Assembly (NCBI GenBank): GCA_028714895.1
Contig: JAQTLM010000001.1
Span: 62,001-126,000 of the forward strand
Direction of reading: 5' to 3'
Length of the DNA stretch: 64,000 nucleotides
DNA from: Gallionella sp.
Lineage (GTDB): Bacteria > Pseudomonadota > Gammaproteobacteria > Burkholderiales > Gallionellaceae
In this document: positions 49,220-57,733 of the stretch, piece by piece
Position numbering within the stretch: position 1 is the stretch's first letter
Layout of the letters: each line of letters starts with the position of its first letter
Notes under the pieces: generated by a model
Databases searched by the model: none
What the model was told of the DNA's origin: nothing
Seen by the model: only the letters and a program-made list of their open reading frames with translations
Made by a program: the position numbers and the translations under genes

Positions 49220-49945
49220 CTAAACAGAAATCTGCCGTTTGGGAAGCGGTAATCCGGTTAGCCGGTAGAAGTTGCCCAGATCGGCCAAGTCGTCAAATAC
49301 CGCCGCGGCACCCGAGAAATTCTGGTTGCGCGTGTAGCGGTTGAGGATAACGAAAGTTTTAATGCCTACCGCAAGACTGGAGCGCAGGCCGTTTTCGGAA
49401 TCTTCCAGCGTGATACAGTCGGTGGCGGGCAGGCCCATTTTTTCCAGCACCCAGAAGTAAATATCCGGTGCGGGTTTCTTGTGCGGCACGATGTCGCCGC
49501 AGCCGATCACTTCGAACCAGTTTGCGCCGTCCGCGCCCAGCCCTTGCTGCAACAGCGTGGCGACATTTTCCAGTGAGGTGGTGGTGGCGATGGCGAGACG
49601 GATGCCGCCGCTGCGCGCATCGGTTATGAGCTGTTTGATGCCGGGACGCAACGGGATACGGCCTTCGCGCAGCATGGCGGTGTAATGCGCGGTCTTCACC
49701 CTGTGCAGATGTTTGACGAATTCCTCAAAATCTCCGGGCTGGGTAAAACCGGTTAAAAAACTTTCAACAAAACATTTGATGCGCTCCTTGCCGCCGGTCA
49801 CCTTGAGCAGCTTGTCATACAGCGCGGCATCCCAGTTCCAGTCGAGCCCGTATTCCGCAAAGGCCTTGTTGAACGACTGGCGGTGTCCCTCCTCGGTATC
49901 GGCGAGCGTACCATCCACGTCGAATATGATGGCTTTGATGGTCAT
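49220..49945 (-). CDS. CbbY-like HAD phosphatase
   Basis: A 241-residue HAD hydrolase of the CbbY/Gph subgroup. DVDGTLADTEEGHRQSFNKAF gives the Asp nucleophile and the acidic Glu typical of CbbY, then the cap domain, LAIATTTSLENV, KKPAPDIYFWVLEKMGL and EDSENGLRSSLAVG. CbbY proteins remove xylulose-1,5-bisphosphate, a Rubisco inhibitor. Adjacent rpe and gph fit a Calvin-cycle context, but no Rubisco gene is in the window, so substrate is inferred. Confidence 0.87.
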   Translation of the reverse strand: MTIKAIIFDVDGTLADTEEGHRQSFNKAFAEYGLDWNWDAALYDKLLKVTGGKERIKCFVESFLTGFTQPGDFEEFVKHLHRVKTAHYTAMLREGRIPLRPGIKQLITDARSGGIRLAIATTTSLENVATLLQQGLGADGANWFEVIGCGDIVPHKKPAPDIYFWVLEKMGLPATDCITLEDSENGLRSSLAVGIKTFVILNRYTRNQNFSGAAAVFDDLADLGNFYRLTGLPLPKRQISV

Positions 49946-49983
49946 GGTTGAGCGAATATGATCGGCGAGAAAGAGGTAATACT

Positions 49984-50037
49984 AGCCACGGATTAACACA
50001 GATAAGTGCGGGACTTCATCCGTGTTAATCCGTAACC
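49984..50037. repeat. Short inverted element (AGCCACGGAT family)
   Basis: AGCCACGGATTAACACAGAT faces ATCCGTGTTAATCCGTAAC. It is related to 38401-38532 and fills the gap between the CbbY-like gene and ffh. Confidence 0.75.
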
Positions 50038-50050
50038 AAATGCTGGTTTG

Positions 50051-51406
50051 TTAGCGACCCATCCCCGGCAACATGCCCTTCATGCCGCGCATCATCTTTG
50101 CCATGCCGCCGCCCTTGCCGAACATTTTCATCATTTTCTGGGTTTGCTCGAACTGGCTGAGCAACTGGTTGACATGCATCACCTGCACACCCGCCCCGGC
50201 GGCGATGCGCCGCTTGCGCGAGGCCTTGATGAGTTCCGGTTTGCTGCGTTCCTGCGGCGTCATCGAGTTGATAATGCCTTCGATGCGGCTGATCTGTTTG
50301 TCATCCACATTCGAGCCTGCTGCAGCCTGGCTGAGTTGCGCCGGCATCTTGTCCATCAGCGCCGACACGCCGCCCATCTTGCGCACCTGCACGATCTGCA
50401 TCTTGAAATCGTTGAGGTCGAAGCCTTGTCCGCTTTTGACTTTTTTGGCGAGTTTCTCGGCTTCGGCGTGATCGACTCCGCGCTGCGCTTCTTCGAGCAA
50501 CGACAATACATCGCCCATGCCGAGCACGCGCGAGGCCATGCGTTCCGGGTGGAAGGCTTCGAGGCCGTTGAGCTTTTCGCTCACGCCGACAAATTTGATC
50601 GGCTTGCCGGTGATCTGGCGCACCGACAAGGCCGCGCCGCCGCGCGCATCGCCGTCCAGTTTGGTGAGAATGATACCGGTCAGCGGCAGCGCATCACCGA
50701 ATGCCTTGGCGGTGTTGACCGCGTCCTGCCCGGTCATCGCATCGACCACGAACAGCGTCTCGATCGGCTTGAGCGCGGCGTGCAATTGCTGGATCTCCGC
50801 CATCATCGCGGCATCGATAGCCAATCGACCGGCGGTATCGACGATCAGCACATCGTGGTAATGCCGGCGGGCAAAGTCCAGCGCAGCCAGCGCGATGTCC
50901 TGCGGTTTCTGGCTGATGTCCGAGGCGAAGAAATCGATTTCCAGTTGTTGCGCCAGCATGCGCAACTGCTCGATCGCCGCCGGGCGGTACACGTCGCAAC
51001 TGACCAGCAGCACTTTTTTCTTGTGCTGGTCGCGCAGCAGTTTTGCGAGCTTGCCGCTGGTGGTGGTTTTGCCCGCGCCCTGCAAGCCGGCCATCAGGAT
51101 CACGGCGGGCGGTACGGCGGCGAGGTTGAGCGCGTCATTGTGCTCGCCCATCAGCTTGGTAAGCTCGCGGTGCACGACGCCGATCAGCGCCTGACCCGGA
51201 TTCAGGTTGCCGATGACTTCGTGCCCGAGCGCGGCCTGCTTGACTTGGGCGATGAATTCCTTGACGACCGGCAGCGCGACGTCGGCTTCGAGCAGGGCCA
51301 TGCGCACTTCGCGCAGAGTGTCCTGAATGTTGCTTTCAGTGAGGCGCGCTTGCCCGCGCAACGTTTTGATGACGCCGGAAAGGCGGCTGGTAAGGTTATC
51401 TAACAT
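50051..51406 (-). CDS. ffh: Signal recognition particle GTPase Ffh
   Basis: SRP54 homologue that binds 4.5S RNA and signal sequences of membrane proteins. The 451 residues have an N domain, then the G domain with GLQGAGKTTTSGKLA, DVYRPAAIEQL, VDTAGRL and TKLDGDARGG, and a Met-rich M domain with SRKRRIAAGAG for RNA binding and the C-terminal KMMKMFGKGGGMAKMMRGMK. It is divergent from ypjD, the usual arrangement. Confidence 0.98.
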   Translation of the reverse strand: MLDNLTSRLSGVIKTLRGQARLTESNIQDTLREVRMALLEADVALPVVKEFIAQVKQAALGHEVIGNLNPGQALIGVVHRELTKLMGEHNDALNLAAVPPAVILMAGLQGAGKTTTSGKLAKLLRDQHKKKVLLVSCDVYRPAAIEQLRMLAQQLEIDFFASDISQKPQDIALAALDFARRHYHDVLIVDTAGRLAIDAAMMAEIQQLHAALKPIETLFVVDAMTGQDAVNTAKAFGDALPLTGIILTKLDGDARGGAALSVRQITGKPIKFVGVSEKLNGLEAFHPERMASRVLGMGDVLSLLEEAQRGVDHAEAEKLAKKVKSGQGFDLNDFKMQIVQVRKMGGVSALMDKMPAQLSQAAAGSNVDDKQISRIEGIINSMTPQERSKPELIKASRKRRIAAGAGVQVMHVNQLLSQFEQTQKMMKMFGKGGGMAKMMRGMKGMLPGMGR

Positions 51407-51477
51407 AGGTGTTCCTGTTGGTAGGCATCCGGACAGATGGTGTAGAATCCGCAGAGTCTAAAACATCCTGGCAAAAA

Positions 51478-52290
51478 ATGTCCAACGTTCTCCTTTCTCT
51501 GATCGCTTCTGCCGCCTATGGCGTGCTGGCCGCCTATTTCTGGCGGGCGCAGGGGCGCGGCGAGGAAAATGTGGTGAGCCGCGGGGCAACGGGGCATCTG
51601 GTGTTGATCCCATTGGTCTTGCACGGCTACCTGCTCACCCAGGATGTGTTTGCCGATGGCGGGTTCAACCTGAGCATGACCAATGCGCTGTCGCTGATCA
51701 TCTGGCTGACACTGCTGGTGTATTCGGCCGCGCGTTTTTTCTATCCCATCGGCGGCTTGCAGGCGCTGGTGCTGCCCCTGGCGGCGGTGACCGTGCTGTT
51801 GCCGGAACTTTTTCCATCGGCGCATCAACTGGAAAATACCGGTTTGTTCGCCTTCAAGGCGCACATTGCCGCCGCGATGCTGGCCTATAGCCTGTTTACC
51901 ATCGCCATGCTGCACGCGGTGCTGATCTCTCAGGTGGAGAAACGCCTGCATCACGCAACCTTGCCGCGCATCCTGCAAAGCCTGCCGCCGCTGCTGACTA
52001 TGGAAACCCTGCTGTTCCGCATGATCGGTATCGGTTTTGTGTTGTTGACGCTGACGCTGGCATCCGGCGTGGTGTTTTCCGAGGAGATATTCGGCAAGGC
52101 GTGGCAGTTCAACCACAAGGCGTTGTTCGGCTTTATTTCATGGGGCGTGTTCGCCGTACTGCTGTGGGGGCATCATTTCTATGGCTGGCGCGGGCGGACC
52201 GCGGTGCGCTGGACAGTGAGCGGTTTTGTGTTTTTGCTGTTGGCTTATCTGGGCACCAAGTTTGTTCTGGAAGTGCTGCTGCACAGATAA
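51478..52290 (+). CDS. ypjD: CcsA-family cytochrome c assembly-like membrane protein YpjD
   Basis: A 270-residue inner-membrane protein with about eight helices, related to CcsA/CcmC heme handling proteins. I start at MSNVLLSLIASAAYGVLAAY; longer readings enter the ffh promoter gap. Features are FKAHIAAAMLAYSLFTIAMLHAVL and GKAWQFNHKALFGFISWGVFAVLLWGHHFYGWRG (histidines in helices), split by normal spacing. The WWD motif of CcsA is absent. Function is uncertain, but conservation next to ffh is strong. Confidence 0.88.
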   Translation: MSNVLLSLIASAAYGVLAAYFWRAQGRGEENVVSRGATGHLVLIPLVLHGYLLTQDVFADGGFNLSMTNALSLIIWLTLLVYSAARFFYPIGGLQALVLPLAAVTVLLPELFPSAHQLENTGLFAFKAHIAAAMLAYSLFTIAMLHAVLISQVEKRLHHATLPRILQSLPPLLTMETLLFRMIGIGFVLLTLTLASGVVFSEEIFGKAWQFNHKALFGFISWGVFAVLLWGHHFYGWRGRTAVRWTVSGFVFLLLAYLGTKFVLEVLLHR

Positions 52291-52358
52291 AATCCAGATT
52301 TGCGAGCATCCGCTTTGCGGATTGCCTGCTGGATTCACTTCATCCCAACTGCTGTGTT

Positions 52359-52416
52359 GCGTAAAAAATTCCTTGCTTGCATATCAAACATATGCAAGCG
52401 GCGAGATTTTTTACGC
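52359..52416. repeat. Long perfect-arm hairpin (GCGTAAAAAAT family)
   Basis: Outer arms GCGTAAAAAAT and ATTTTTTACGC (11 bp) and inner arms GCTTGCATAT and ATATGCAAGC (10 bp) form a nested hairpin around CAAAC. A decayed relative may lie at 42925-42975 (GTTGCGCTTAAAAATCCTGC). It may act as a terminator after ypjD. Confidence 0.75.
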
Positions 52417-52476
52417 GCCTTGCATTTGGGCGAACTCTGAATTTTAGAGATATTTAACCCGTTGATTTTCTATGGG

Positions 52477-52506
52477 TTGCATGAAGTACCTTAAATGTCG
52501 TAGAAT
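52477..52506 (+). promoter_or_regulatory. Probable promoter of the rpsP operon
   Basis: TTGCAT (52477-52482), an 18-bp spacer and TAGAAT (52501-52506) lie 61 bp before the rpsP ATG. The four-gene operon downstream has no other obvious promoter. Confidence 0.5.
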
Positions 52507-52566
52507 TCGCGCCCTTTTGCCGGGCTGGCAAATTTACAACGCCCTAACAACTTAAATAGGTTTTAT

Positions 52567-52821
52567 ATGGTCATCATTCGTCTTTCCCGTGGCGGTTCCA
52601 AGAATCGTCCGTTTTACAACGTAGTCGTTGCCGATTCGCGCAATCGTCGCGATGGTCGCTTTATTGAGCGCGTCGGTTTCTACAATTCGGTCGCAACCGA
52701 AAATCAGGAAGCACTGCGCCTGGACTTGGCGCGCGTAGCTCATTGGCAGAGCAAGGGTGCGCAGTTGAGCGACACTGTTGCCAAGCTGGTCAAGCGCGCC
52801 GGTGCCGCTGCACAAGCCTGA
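52567..52821 (+). CDS. rpsP: 30S ribosomal protein S16
   Basis: Small-subunit assembly protein, 84 residues. [40 protein letters not shown] is fully typical in sequence (spanning two strands and a loop). It is the first gene of rpsP-rimM-trmD-rplS. The ATG follows AATAGGTTTTAT, a weak SD. Confidence 0.98.
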   Translation: MVIIRLSRGGSKNRPFYNVVVADSRNRRDGRFIERVGFYNSVATENQEALRLDLARVAHWQSKGAQLSDTVAKLVKRAGAAAQA

Positions 52822-52834
52822 CGAAGCAAGCTCC

Positions 52835-53329
52835 ATGGTGATCATGGGGCGCGTGGCATCTGCGCACGGCCTTCGCGGCTGGGTCAAGATCCAGCCGTTC
52901 ACCGAGTATGTCGATAGTCTGCTGGGTTATCGGACATGGTGGATAGGTCATGAGCATGGCCCGTGGCGCGAGGTGGAAGTCAAGCAATGCGAGGCGCATC
53001 ACAAAACGCTGGCCGCGCAATTGCCGGATTGCACCGACCGTACCGCAGCCGAAAAGCTGAAAGGTTTGTTGATCGCCGTGCCGCGCAGCAGCTTGCCGAA
53101 GCAGGATAAAGACGAATACTACTGGTCTGACTTGATCGGGCTCGCGGTGGTGAATGAAGCGGGCGTGCCGTTGGGAACGGTGGCAAACTTGCTGGAAACC
53201 GGCGCAAATCAGGTGTTGAGTGTGACGGGTGACGGCGGCGAAATTTTGATCCCGTTTGTGGCTTCGGCTATCAAGCAGGTGGATGTGAAGAACAAGATCA
53301 TCCGGGTGGATTGGGCTTTGGATTATTAA
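52835..53329 (+). CDS. rimM: 16S rRNA processing protein RimM
   Basis: Ribosome maturation factor binding S19 and the 30S head. The start at 52835 (MVIMGRVASAHGLRGWVKIQPF) gives 164 residues; an in-frame extension would overlap rpsP. It has the N-terminal beta-barrel, an acidic linker (PKQDKDEYYWSDLIGLAVVN) with the YYW motif, and a C-terminal PRC barrel ending IIRVDWALDY. Spacing to rpsP is 13 nt. Confidence 0.96.
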   Translation: MVIMGRVASAHGLRGWVKIQPFTEYVDSLLGYRTWWIGHEHGPWREVEVKQCEAHHKTLAAQLPDCTDRTAAEKLKGLLIAVPRSSLPKQDKDEYYWSDLIGLAVVNEAGVPLGTVANLLETGANQVLSVTGDGGEILIPFVASAIKQVDVKNKIIRVDWALDY

Positions 53330-53345
53330 TGTGGATTACTAAGCG

Positions 53346-54128
53346 ATGATCTTCGATGTCATCACGCTGTTTCCGCAGATGTTCGATGCGCTGACGCAAT
53401 ACGGCATCACGCGGCGCGCGGAGGAACAGGGAAGTTATGTTTTAAAGACGTGGAATCCGCGCGATTTCACCACGGATAACTACCGCACCATTGATGACCG
53501 CCCTTACGGCGGCGGTCCCGGGATGGTGATGTTGGGCGAACCGCTGGCAAGCGCGATCAACGCAGCAAGGCAGCGGCAGGCAGCCAGCGGCGTGAAAAAA
53601 AGCCGCGTGGTGTATATGTCGCCGCAAGGCAGGTTGCTGACCCACGCGGTGGTCAAGGAGTTTGTGGCACAGCCGGATGAAGGTTTGATCCTGCTGGCGG
53701 GGCGTTACGAAGGCATCGATGAACGCCTGCTGCGCCAGTATGTGGATGATGAGATTTCCATCGGCGATTATGTGTTGTCCGGTGGCGAGTTGGCGGCGAT
53801 GGTGTTGATGGATAGCCTGGTGCGGCAGCTGCCCGGTGTGTTGGGTGATGCCGAATCGGCCGAGCAGGATTCGTTCGTGCAGGGCTTGCTGGATTGCCCT
53901 CACTACACCCGCCCGGAAATGTTTAATGGTGAAGCCGTGCCCCCGGTGCTGTTGTCCGGCAATCATGCGGAGATACAGCGCTGGCGGCTTCAGCAGTCGT
54001 TGGGCAGGACGTGGTTGCGCAGGCCGGATTTGTTGGCCAGGCGTGATTTGACAAAAGAGGAGTCTCGGCTTCTGGCGGCATTTCAGGATGCCTATCAGAA
54101 GGAACAAGATCCGATAACCAAGGAGTAG
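53346..54128 (+). CDS. trmD: tRNA (guanine-N1-)-methyltransferase TrmD
   Basis: SPOUT-class enzyme that methylates G37 of tRNAs reading CNN codons. The 260 residues include [50 protein letters not shown], the SAM-knot [15 protein letters not shown] and [17 protein letters not shown]. Third gene of the rpsP operon. Confidence 0.98.
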   Translation: MIFDVITLFPQMFDALTQYGITRRAEEQGSYVLKTWNPRDFTTDNYRTIDDRPYGGGPGMVMLGEPLASAINAARQRQAASGVKKSRVVYMSPQGRLLTHAVVKEFVAQPDEGLILLAGRYEGIDERLLRQYVDDEISIGDYVLSGGELAAMVLMDSLVRQLPGVLGDAESAEQDSFVQGLLDCPHYTRPEMFNGEAVPPVLLSGNHAEIQRWRLQQSLGRTWLRRPDLLARRDLTKEESRLLAAFQDAYQKEQDPITKE

Positions 54129-54132
54129 CAAA

Positions 54133-54495
54133 GTGAATTTGATCGAAACATTGGAACAAGAAGAAATCGCCCGTCTGGGCAAGGCAATTCCCTCATTTTC
54201 GCCCGGCGACACGGTCGTGGTCAGCGTAAACGTGGTCGAAGGCGAGCGCAAGCGCGTTCAGGCTTTCGAGGGTGTCGTGATCGCCAAGCGCAATCGCGGC
54301 CTGAATTCAGCGTTCATCGTGCGCAAAATTTCTGCCGGTGAGGGCGTGGAACGCACCTTCCAGACTTACTCGCCAATCATCGCCAGCATCGAAGTGAAGC
54401 GTCGCGGCTCGGTTCGCCGTGCCAAGCTGTACTACCTGCGTGACCGTTCCGGCAAGTCGGCACGTATCAAGGAAAAACTCGCAATCCGCGGTTAA
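54133..54495 (+). CDS. rplS: 50S ribosomal protein L19
   Basis: Large-subunit protein at the 30S interface, 120 residues, GTG start 7 nt after [46 protein letters not shown] and [26 protein letters not shown] are typical. Last gene of the operon, 4 nt after trmD and followed by a strong terminator. Confidence 0.98.
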   Translation: MNLIETLEQEEIARLGKAIPSFSPGDTVVVSVNVVEGERKRVQAFEGVVIAKRNRGLNSAFIVRKISAGEGVERTFQTYSPIIASIEVKRRGSVRRAKLYYLRDRSGKSARIKEKLAIRG

Positions 54496-54520
54496 ACGCC
54501 GGCAGGTTTTTCGGCATGAC

Positions 54521-54548
54521 AAAACGGGAGCGCGAGCTCCCGTTTTTT
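54521..54548 (+). terminator. Terminator of the rpsP-rplS operon
   Basis: AAAACGGGAGC and GCTCCCGTTTT close a GCGA tetraloop, with two further T. It lies 25 nt after rplS. Confidence 0.9.
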
Positions 54549-54566
54549 ATTGCCTGCTGTATCTTT

Positions 54567-54775
54567 TGCAGGAGCGGGCCATGCCCGCGAATCGTTTTGC
54601 AACAAAGCTTGCGGGTATGGCCCGCTCCTACACGAAAAATTCATTTCGTTCGTCATTCCGGCGAAGGCCGGAATCCAGCGCTTCTATCCATAATGCCTTT
54701 AGTGTTTTGTCCCGCGTTGCGGGGCGCTTGTGTCTGACTGGATTCCGGCCTTCGCCGGAATGACGGGGGATTTTT
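54567..54775. repeat. Two adjacent inverted elements before ogt
   Basis: First, GCAGGAGCGGGCCATGCCCG (54569-54588) faces TGCGGGTATGGCCCGCTCCT (54611-54630), a REP-like family. Second, CGTCATTCCGGCGAAGGCCG (54652-54671) with GAATCCAG faces CTGGATTCCGGCCTTCGCCG (54739-54758) with GAATGACGG. Together they fill the gap; no gene is seen. Confidence 0.85.
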
Positions 54776-54818
54776 GCTTATGGCGCGTGTATTATCACGG
54801 TTGATTTTGGAGCGTCTC

Positions 54819-55373
54819 ATGGACTATCAGGCAAAACTACCCGTCCCGTTTGGCGTACTCGGCATCCGCTGCACCGAAAGCGTGTTGACGAATATCGATT
54901 TTCTGCCGGCCAGCGAAAAGCTGCAACGCGCCACCGGCGCATTTGCCGAAACCGTGTGCGCACAGTTGCTGCATTATTTGGAAAATCCGGACGCGCAGTT
55001 TTCCGTGCCGCTCGAATTGAACGGCACCCCGCACCAGCGTAAAGTCTGGCAAGCCATGCTGGACATCCCGCGCGGACAGACGCGCAGCTACGGCGAGTTG
55101 GCCGCCGAATTAAAATCCTGCGCACAGGCCGTCGGCCAGGCCTGCGGCGCAAACCCGATCCCCGTCATCGTTCCCTGCCATCGCGTGGTGGGCAAGGCCG
55201 GCTTGGGCGGCTTTGCGCGTCACAAGAGCGGCGACCCTCTGGATATCAAACGGTGGTTGCTGACGCATGAAGGAGCAATAAAACCGGAGTCCGTCATTCC
55301 CGCGAAGGCGGGAATCCAGTCCAATAAAAGCGCTGGATTCCGGGTCAAGCCCGGAATGACAAAACCAAAGTGA
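54819..55373 (+). CDS. ogt: O6-methylguanine-DNA methyltransferase with repeat-encoded tail
   Basis: Suicide repair protein that moves the alkyl group from O6-methylguanine to Cys120 in the PCHRV motif. The start at 54819 follows GGAGCG. The HTH-like GTPHQRKVWQAMLDIPRGQTRSYGELA block and KAGLGGFA are typical (the former spans helix-turn-helix). Residues about 155-184 (KPESVIPAKAGIQSNKSAGF...) are encoded by a GTCATTCCCGCGAAGGCGGG repeat and do not belong to the family. The stop created there overlaps the xerD start. Confidence 0.93.
   Translation: MDYQAKLPVPFGVLGIRCTESVLTNIDFLPASEKLQRATGAFAETVCAQLLHYLENPDAQFSVPLELNGTPHQRKVWQAMLDIPRGQTRSYGELAAELKSCAQAVGQACGANPIPVIVPCHRVVGKAGLGGFARHKSGDPLDIKRWLLTHEGAIKPESVIPAKAGIQSNKSAGFRVKPGMTKPK
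55289..55362. repeat. Palindromic element encoding the ogt C-terminus
   Basis: CGTCATTCCCGCGAAGGCGG with GAATCCAG at the left faces CTGGATTCCGGGTCAAGCCC with GGAATGAC at the right. Same family as 54652-54767. Confidence 0.85.
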
Positions 55374-56266
55374 GCAACGCCGACCTCCTCGACGAATTCT
55401 GCGATAACCTGTGGCTGGAAGATGGCCTGTCGCGCAACACGCTGGACAGCTACCGGCGCGACCTGACCAAGTTCGCGCTCTGGCTGGAGCAGCAGCGCGG
55501 CGCATCCATCCTGCAAGCCACCCACGGCGACATACAGGGTTATCTCGCCCACCTGGTCGCGGTGCAAAAAGCCAAGCCCAGCAGCACCGGGCGCAATATT
55601 TCCAGCCTCAAGCGGCTGTTCCGCTACCTGCTCAGGCAAGGCAAGATCGCCACCGACCCCACGCTGCAGATCGACACGCCCAAGCTGCCGCGCAACCTGC
55701 CCAAGAGCCTCACCGAACAGGATGTCGAGCAGCTGCTCGATGCGCCGGATACCCAGACGCCATTGGGCTTGCGCGACCGCACCATGTTCGAAGTGCTGTA
55801 TGCCACCGGCCTGCGCGTGTCGGAGCTGGTGACGCTGCGCGTCGCGCAGGTGAGCATGGACATGGGTGTGGTGCGCGTGATGGGCAAGGGCAGCAAGGAG
55901 CGCCTGGTGCCCTTGGGTGAAGAAGCGCTGGACTGGCTGCGCCGCTATCTGGCCGATGGTCGCGGCGTGTTGCTAGGTAGGCAGATGACCGATGCGCTGT
56001 TCGTCACCGCCAGAGGCGAAGGTATGACGCGCCAGATGTTCTGGTACCTGATCAAGAAGCACGCAAAAACGGCCGGGTTGAACAAGTCGCTGTCGCCACA
56101 CACCCTGCGCCACGCCTTTGCCACGCACCTGCTGAATCACGGTGCGGACTTGCGGGTGGTGCAGATGTTATTGGGACATGCCGATATTTCCACCACACAG
56201 ATTTATACGCATGTGGCGCGGGAGAGGTTGAAGCAGTTGCATGCGATACATCATCCGAGGGGGTGA
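55370..56266 (+). CDS. xerD: Tyrosine recombinase XerD
   Basis: Chromosome dimer resolution recombinase, 298 residues, probable GTG start overlapping the ogt stop (GTGA). SAM-like N-terminal domain (DEFCDNLWLEDGLSRNTLDSYRRDL) then catalytic domain with Arg149 (ATGLRVSEL), Lys173 (GKGSKERLV), His244 and Arg247 (PHTLRHAFATHLL), His270 (LLGHADISTTQ) and Tyr279 (IYTHV). Length and motifs fit the housekeeping XerD more than a phage integrase. There is no clean SD; coupling to ogt is likely. Confidence 0.95.
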   Translation: MSNADLLDEFCDNLWLEDGLSRNTLDSYRRDLTKFALWLEQQRGASILQATHGDIQGYLAHLVAVQKAKPSSTGRNISSLKRLFRYLLRQGKIATDPTLQIDTPKLPRNLPKSLTEQDVEQLLDAPDTQTPLGLRDRTMFEVLYATGLRVSELVTLRVAQVSMDMGVVRVMGKGSKERLVPLGEEALDWLRRYLADGRGVLLGRQMTDALFVTARGEGMTRQMFWYLIKKHAKTAGLNKSLSPHTLRHAFATHLLNHGADLRVVQMLLGHADISTTQIYTHVARERLKQLHAIHHPRG

Positions 56267-56315
56267 TTGTATTTGCCGTTCGTGGTGAGGTATCGAACCA
56301 TGAATGGTCGAAAAC

Positions 56316-56581
56316 AAGTCAACACCGCCGGGGGTAGCCCGGCAGCTAGTCACTTTCTCTTGCGTCGCCAAGAAAAAGTAACCAAAAAGAAGGCGACCCC
56401 GGTTTGCCGCCCCTGCGGGGTTCCCTGCGTTGCTCGACTGGTCAGGCGGCTGCGGAACTCGCACTACGTGCTCAGACAGTCCTCGCCAAAATCCCCTGAC
56501 CAGCCTGCGCTACTCGGCGGTGCTCAGGGGGAAAAGCGAAGAACCAAAACCGTAAAGCAAGGTGGACAACTTGTTGTCCAC
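56316..56581. repeat. Left long inverted repeat of the small-gene cassette
   Basis: About 265 bp, highly similar by eye to the reverse complement of 57734-57998. It begins AAGTCAACACCGCCGGGGGT, includes ACCCCGGTTTGCCGCC and CAGGCGGCTGCGGAACTCGC, and ends with the small hairpin GGTGGACAACTTGTTGTCCA. Frames within it yield spurious proteins that are often annotated as hypothetical in other genomes. Confidence 0.9.
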
Positions 56582-56582
56582 C

Positions 56583-56867
56583 CTACAGGGTTACCCCCTC
56601 CTTGCACTGCCCCTCAAACTCATTCGTCTTCAAGTACAATTCCCTAAACTTACTTATCCGCTCTTCCGATAGCGGCACATCTTCCCCAGCGCTATCGAGC
56701 AACCACATCAAGCTATCAACCTCCGAGAGCAGCGCGGTTACCCGTCCATCATCGCTCCCACCCATCTTTATCTGCCACTTCTGCAATAGTGTTTCGATAC
56801 GCCGCCGAAGCTTCGCCAACTCCGCCTTTAAGGTCTCAGGTTTCTCAAGCCATTTACTCACGTTCAT
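56583..56867 (-). CDS. Small helical protein in the cassette
   Basis: A 94-residue protein, MNVSKWLEKPETLKAELAKL then a basic and acidic helical region (RRRIETLLQKWQIKMGGSDDGR, in two helices) and a C-terminal acidic part. GGAGGA lies 12 nt upstream. Lower GC than housekeeping genes. The stop TAG is formed at the edge of the left inverted repeat. No family recognised. Confidence 0.6.
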   Translation of the reverse strand: MNVSKWLEKPETLKAELAKLRRRIETLLQKWQIKMGGSDDGRVTALLSEVDSLMWLLDSAGEDVPLSEERISKFRELYLKTNEFEGQCKEGVTL

Positions 56868-57034
56868 TTTGATTCATTCCTCCGATCAATCTTCTAAATC
56901 ACGCCTCACTGATATGCTTCGTCCAGCCATCGCAACTATCGTTGAAGTTGTTCTGCAATGTAGGAGAATAAAAAGGTTGCCGAAGAACCAGCGTAGGCAG
57001 AAATGTAACCGGCTGTTAGATGCTTCCCGAAACA

Positions 57035-57067
57035 TACGGCGCAATGCCCGTTGGTTATTGCGCCGTA
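57035..57067. repeat. Small palindrome after the cassette lipoprotein gene
   Basis: TACGGCGCAAT and ATTGCGCCGTA, 11-bp perfect arms around GCCCGTTGGTT. It lies 9 nt after the lipoprotein stop on the minus strand and may end its transcript, though no U-run follows. Confidence 0.75.
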
Positions 57068-57076
57068 CGCTAGCTG

Positions 57077-57238
57077 CTACTGATTATAACCAGTAGCTTT
57101 CTTCATATCTTCAGCAGAACAACCTTTTGGCGTATCGTGGCAGGGAAGCGCGCCACCCGTCTTAGGTTCTATGTTCTTACTACATGCCACCAAAATCAAA
57201 CAAGCCCACATCAATAAACAAATTCTAATAAATTTCAA
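57077..57238 (-). CDS. Tiny lipoprotein in the cassette
   Basis: A 53-residue protein with probable TTG start preceded by GAGGAGATTAAA. It begins (M)KFIRICLLMWACLILVAC with the lipobox LVAC followed by Ser-Lys, which favours outer-membrane sorting. The mature part of 36 residues (SKNIEPKTGGALPCHDTPKG...) has two further Cys. It resembles the size of entericidin-like or lysis-type lipoproteins but shares no clear motif with them; function unknown. Confidence 0.6.
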   Translation of the reverse strand: MKFIRICLLMWACLILVACSKNIEPKTGGALPCHDTPKGCSAEDMKKATGYNQ

Positions 57239-57415
57239 TTTAATCTCCTCTCAATTATTTTCTGGATAGTTTTTGTAACTTTTTGATACTACAACCTGCT
57301 GTTGCTCTAAAGCAAGCAAGACTCATAGTCCAGTAGAGTGCAATAAAAACAAGGAATTGCGGTCTTATTTAGAAAGGGCGCGCATCAGTGATTACGTTGT
57401 TTTCCACACAAAACA

Positions 57416-57601
57416 TTAGAAGCGACTTACTTTCATATGATACCAACAGGACGAAAAGAACAAAGATGCCGTCAGCATGAAGAACAGCCAAAGCATGCTT
57501 CCGCTCAGCAAATGCATCATTACCAAGAGTGGGGTAAGGATCCAAAAACTAATGCCGCTAACAACCACAACTGACTGAGAGATTATTTTTTCAATGCTCA
57601 T
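57416..57601 (-). CDS. Small two-helix membrane protein in the cassette
   Basis: A 61-residue protein. I start at 57601, where AGGA lies 8 nt upstream; a start 15 nt earlier is possible. Two membrane helices (residues about 10-30 and 36-52) leave short basic ends (HMKVSRF). It is transcribed leftward like the other cassette genes, with a low-GC composition. No family recognised. Confidence 0.55.
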   Translation of the reverse strand: MSIEKIISQSVVVVSGISFWILTPLLVMMHLLSGSMLWLFFMLTASLFFSSCWYHMKVSRF

Positions 57602-57733
57602 GTTATTTCCTAACAATGGTTAAGGGGGCATTAACGTCAAATGCCTACTCACCATAAACAACAATCACAAAAAAAGCAATAAATCTTTAATAAACAGTTT
57701 GTTAGCACTTTTATAGCACTTGGCATGAATTTT

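Noticed and set aside
55370..56266. xerD as integrase of the neighbouring inverted-repeat unit
   Set aside because: Length and motifs match housekeeping XerD, and it is coupled to ogt outside the repeats; adjacency looks accidental.
56316..56647. Frames within the long inverted repeats (…KVTKKKATPVC…)
   Set aside because: They occur in both repeat copies, have no start signals, and are typical false genes made by this repeat.
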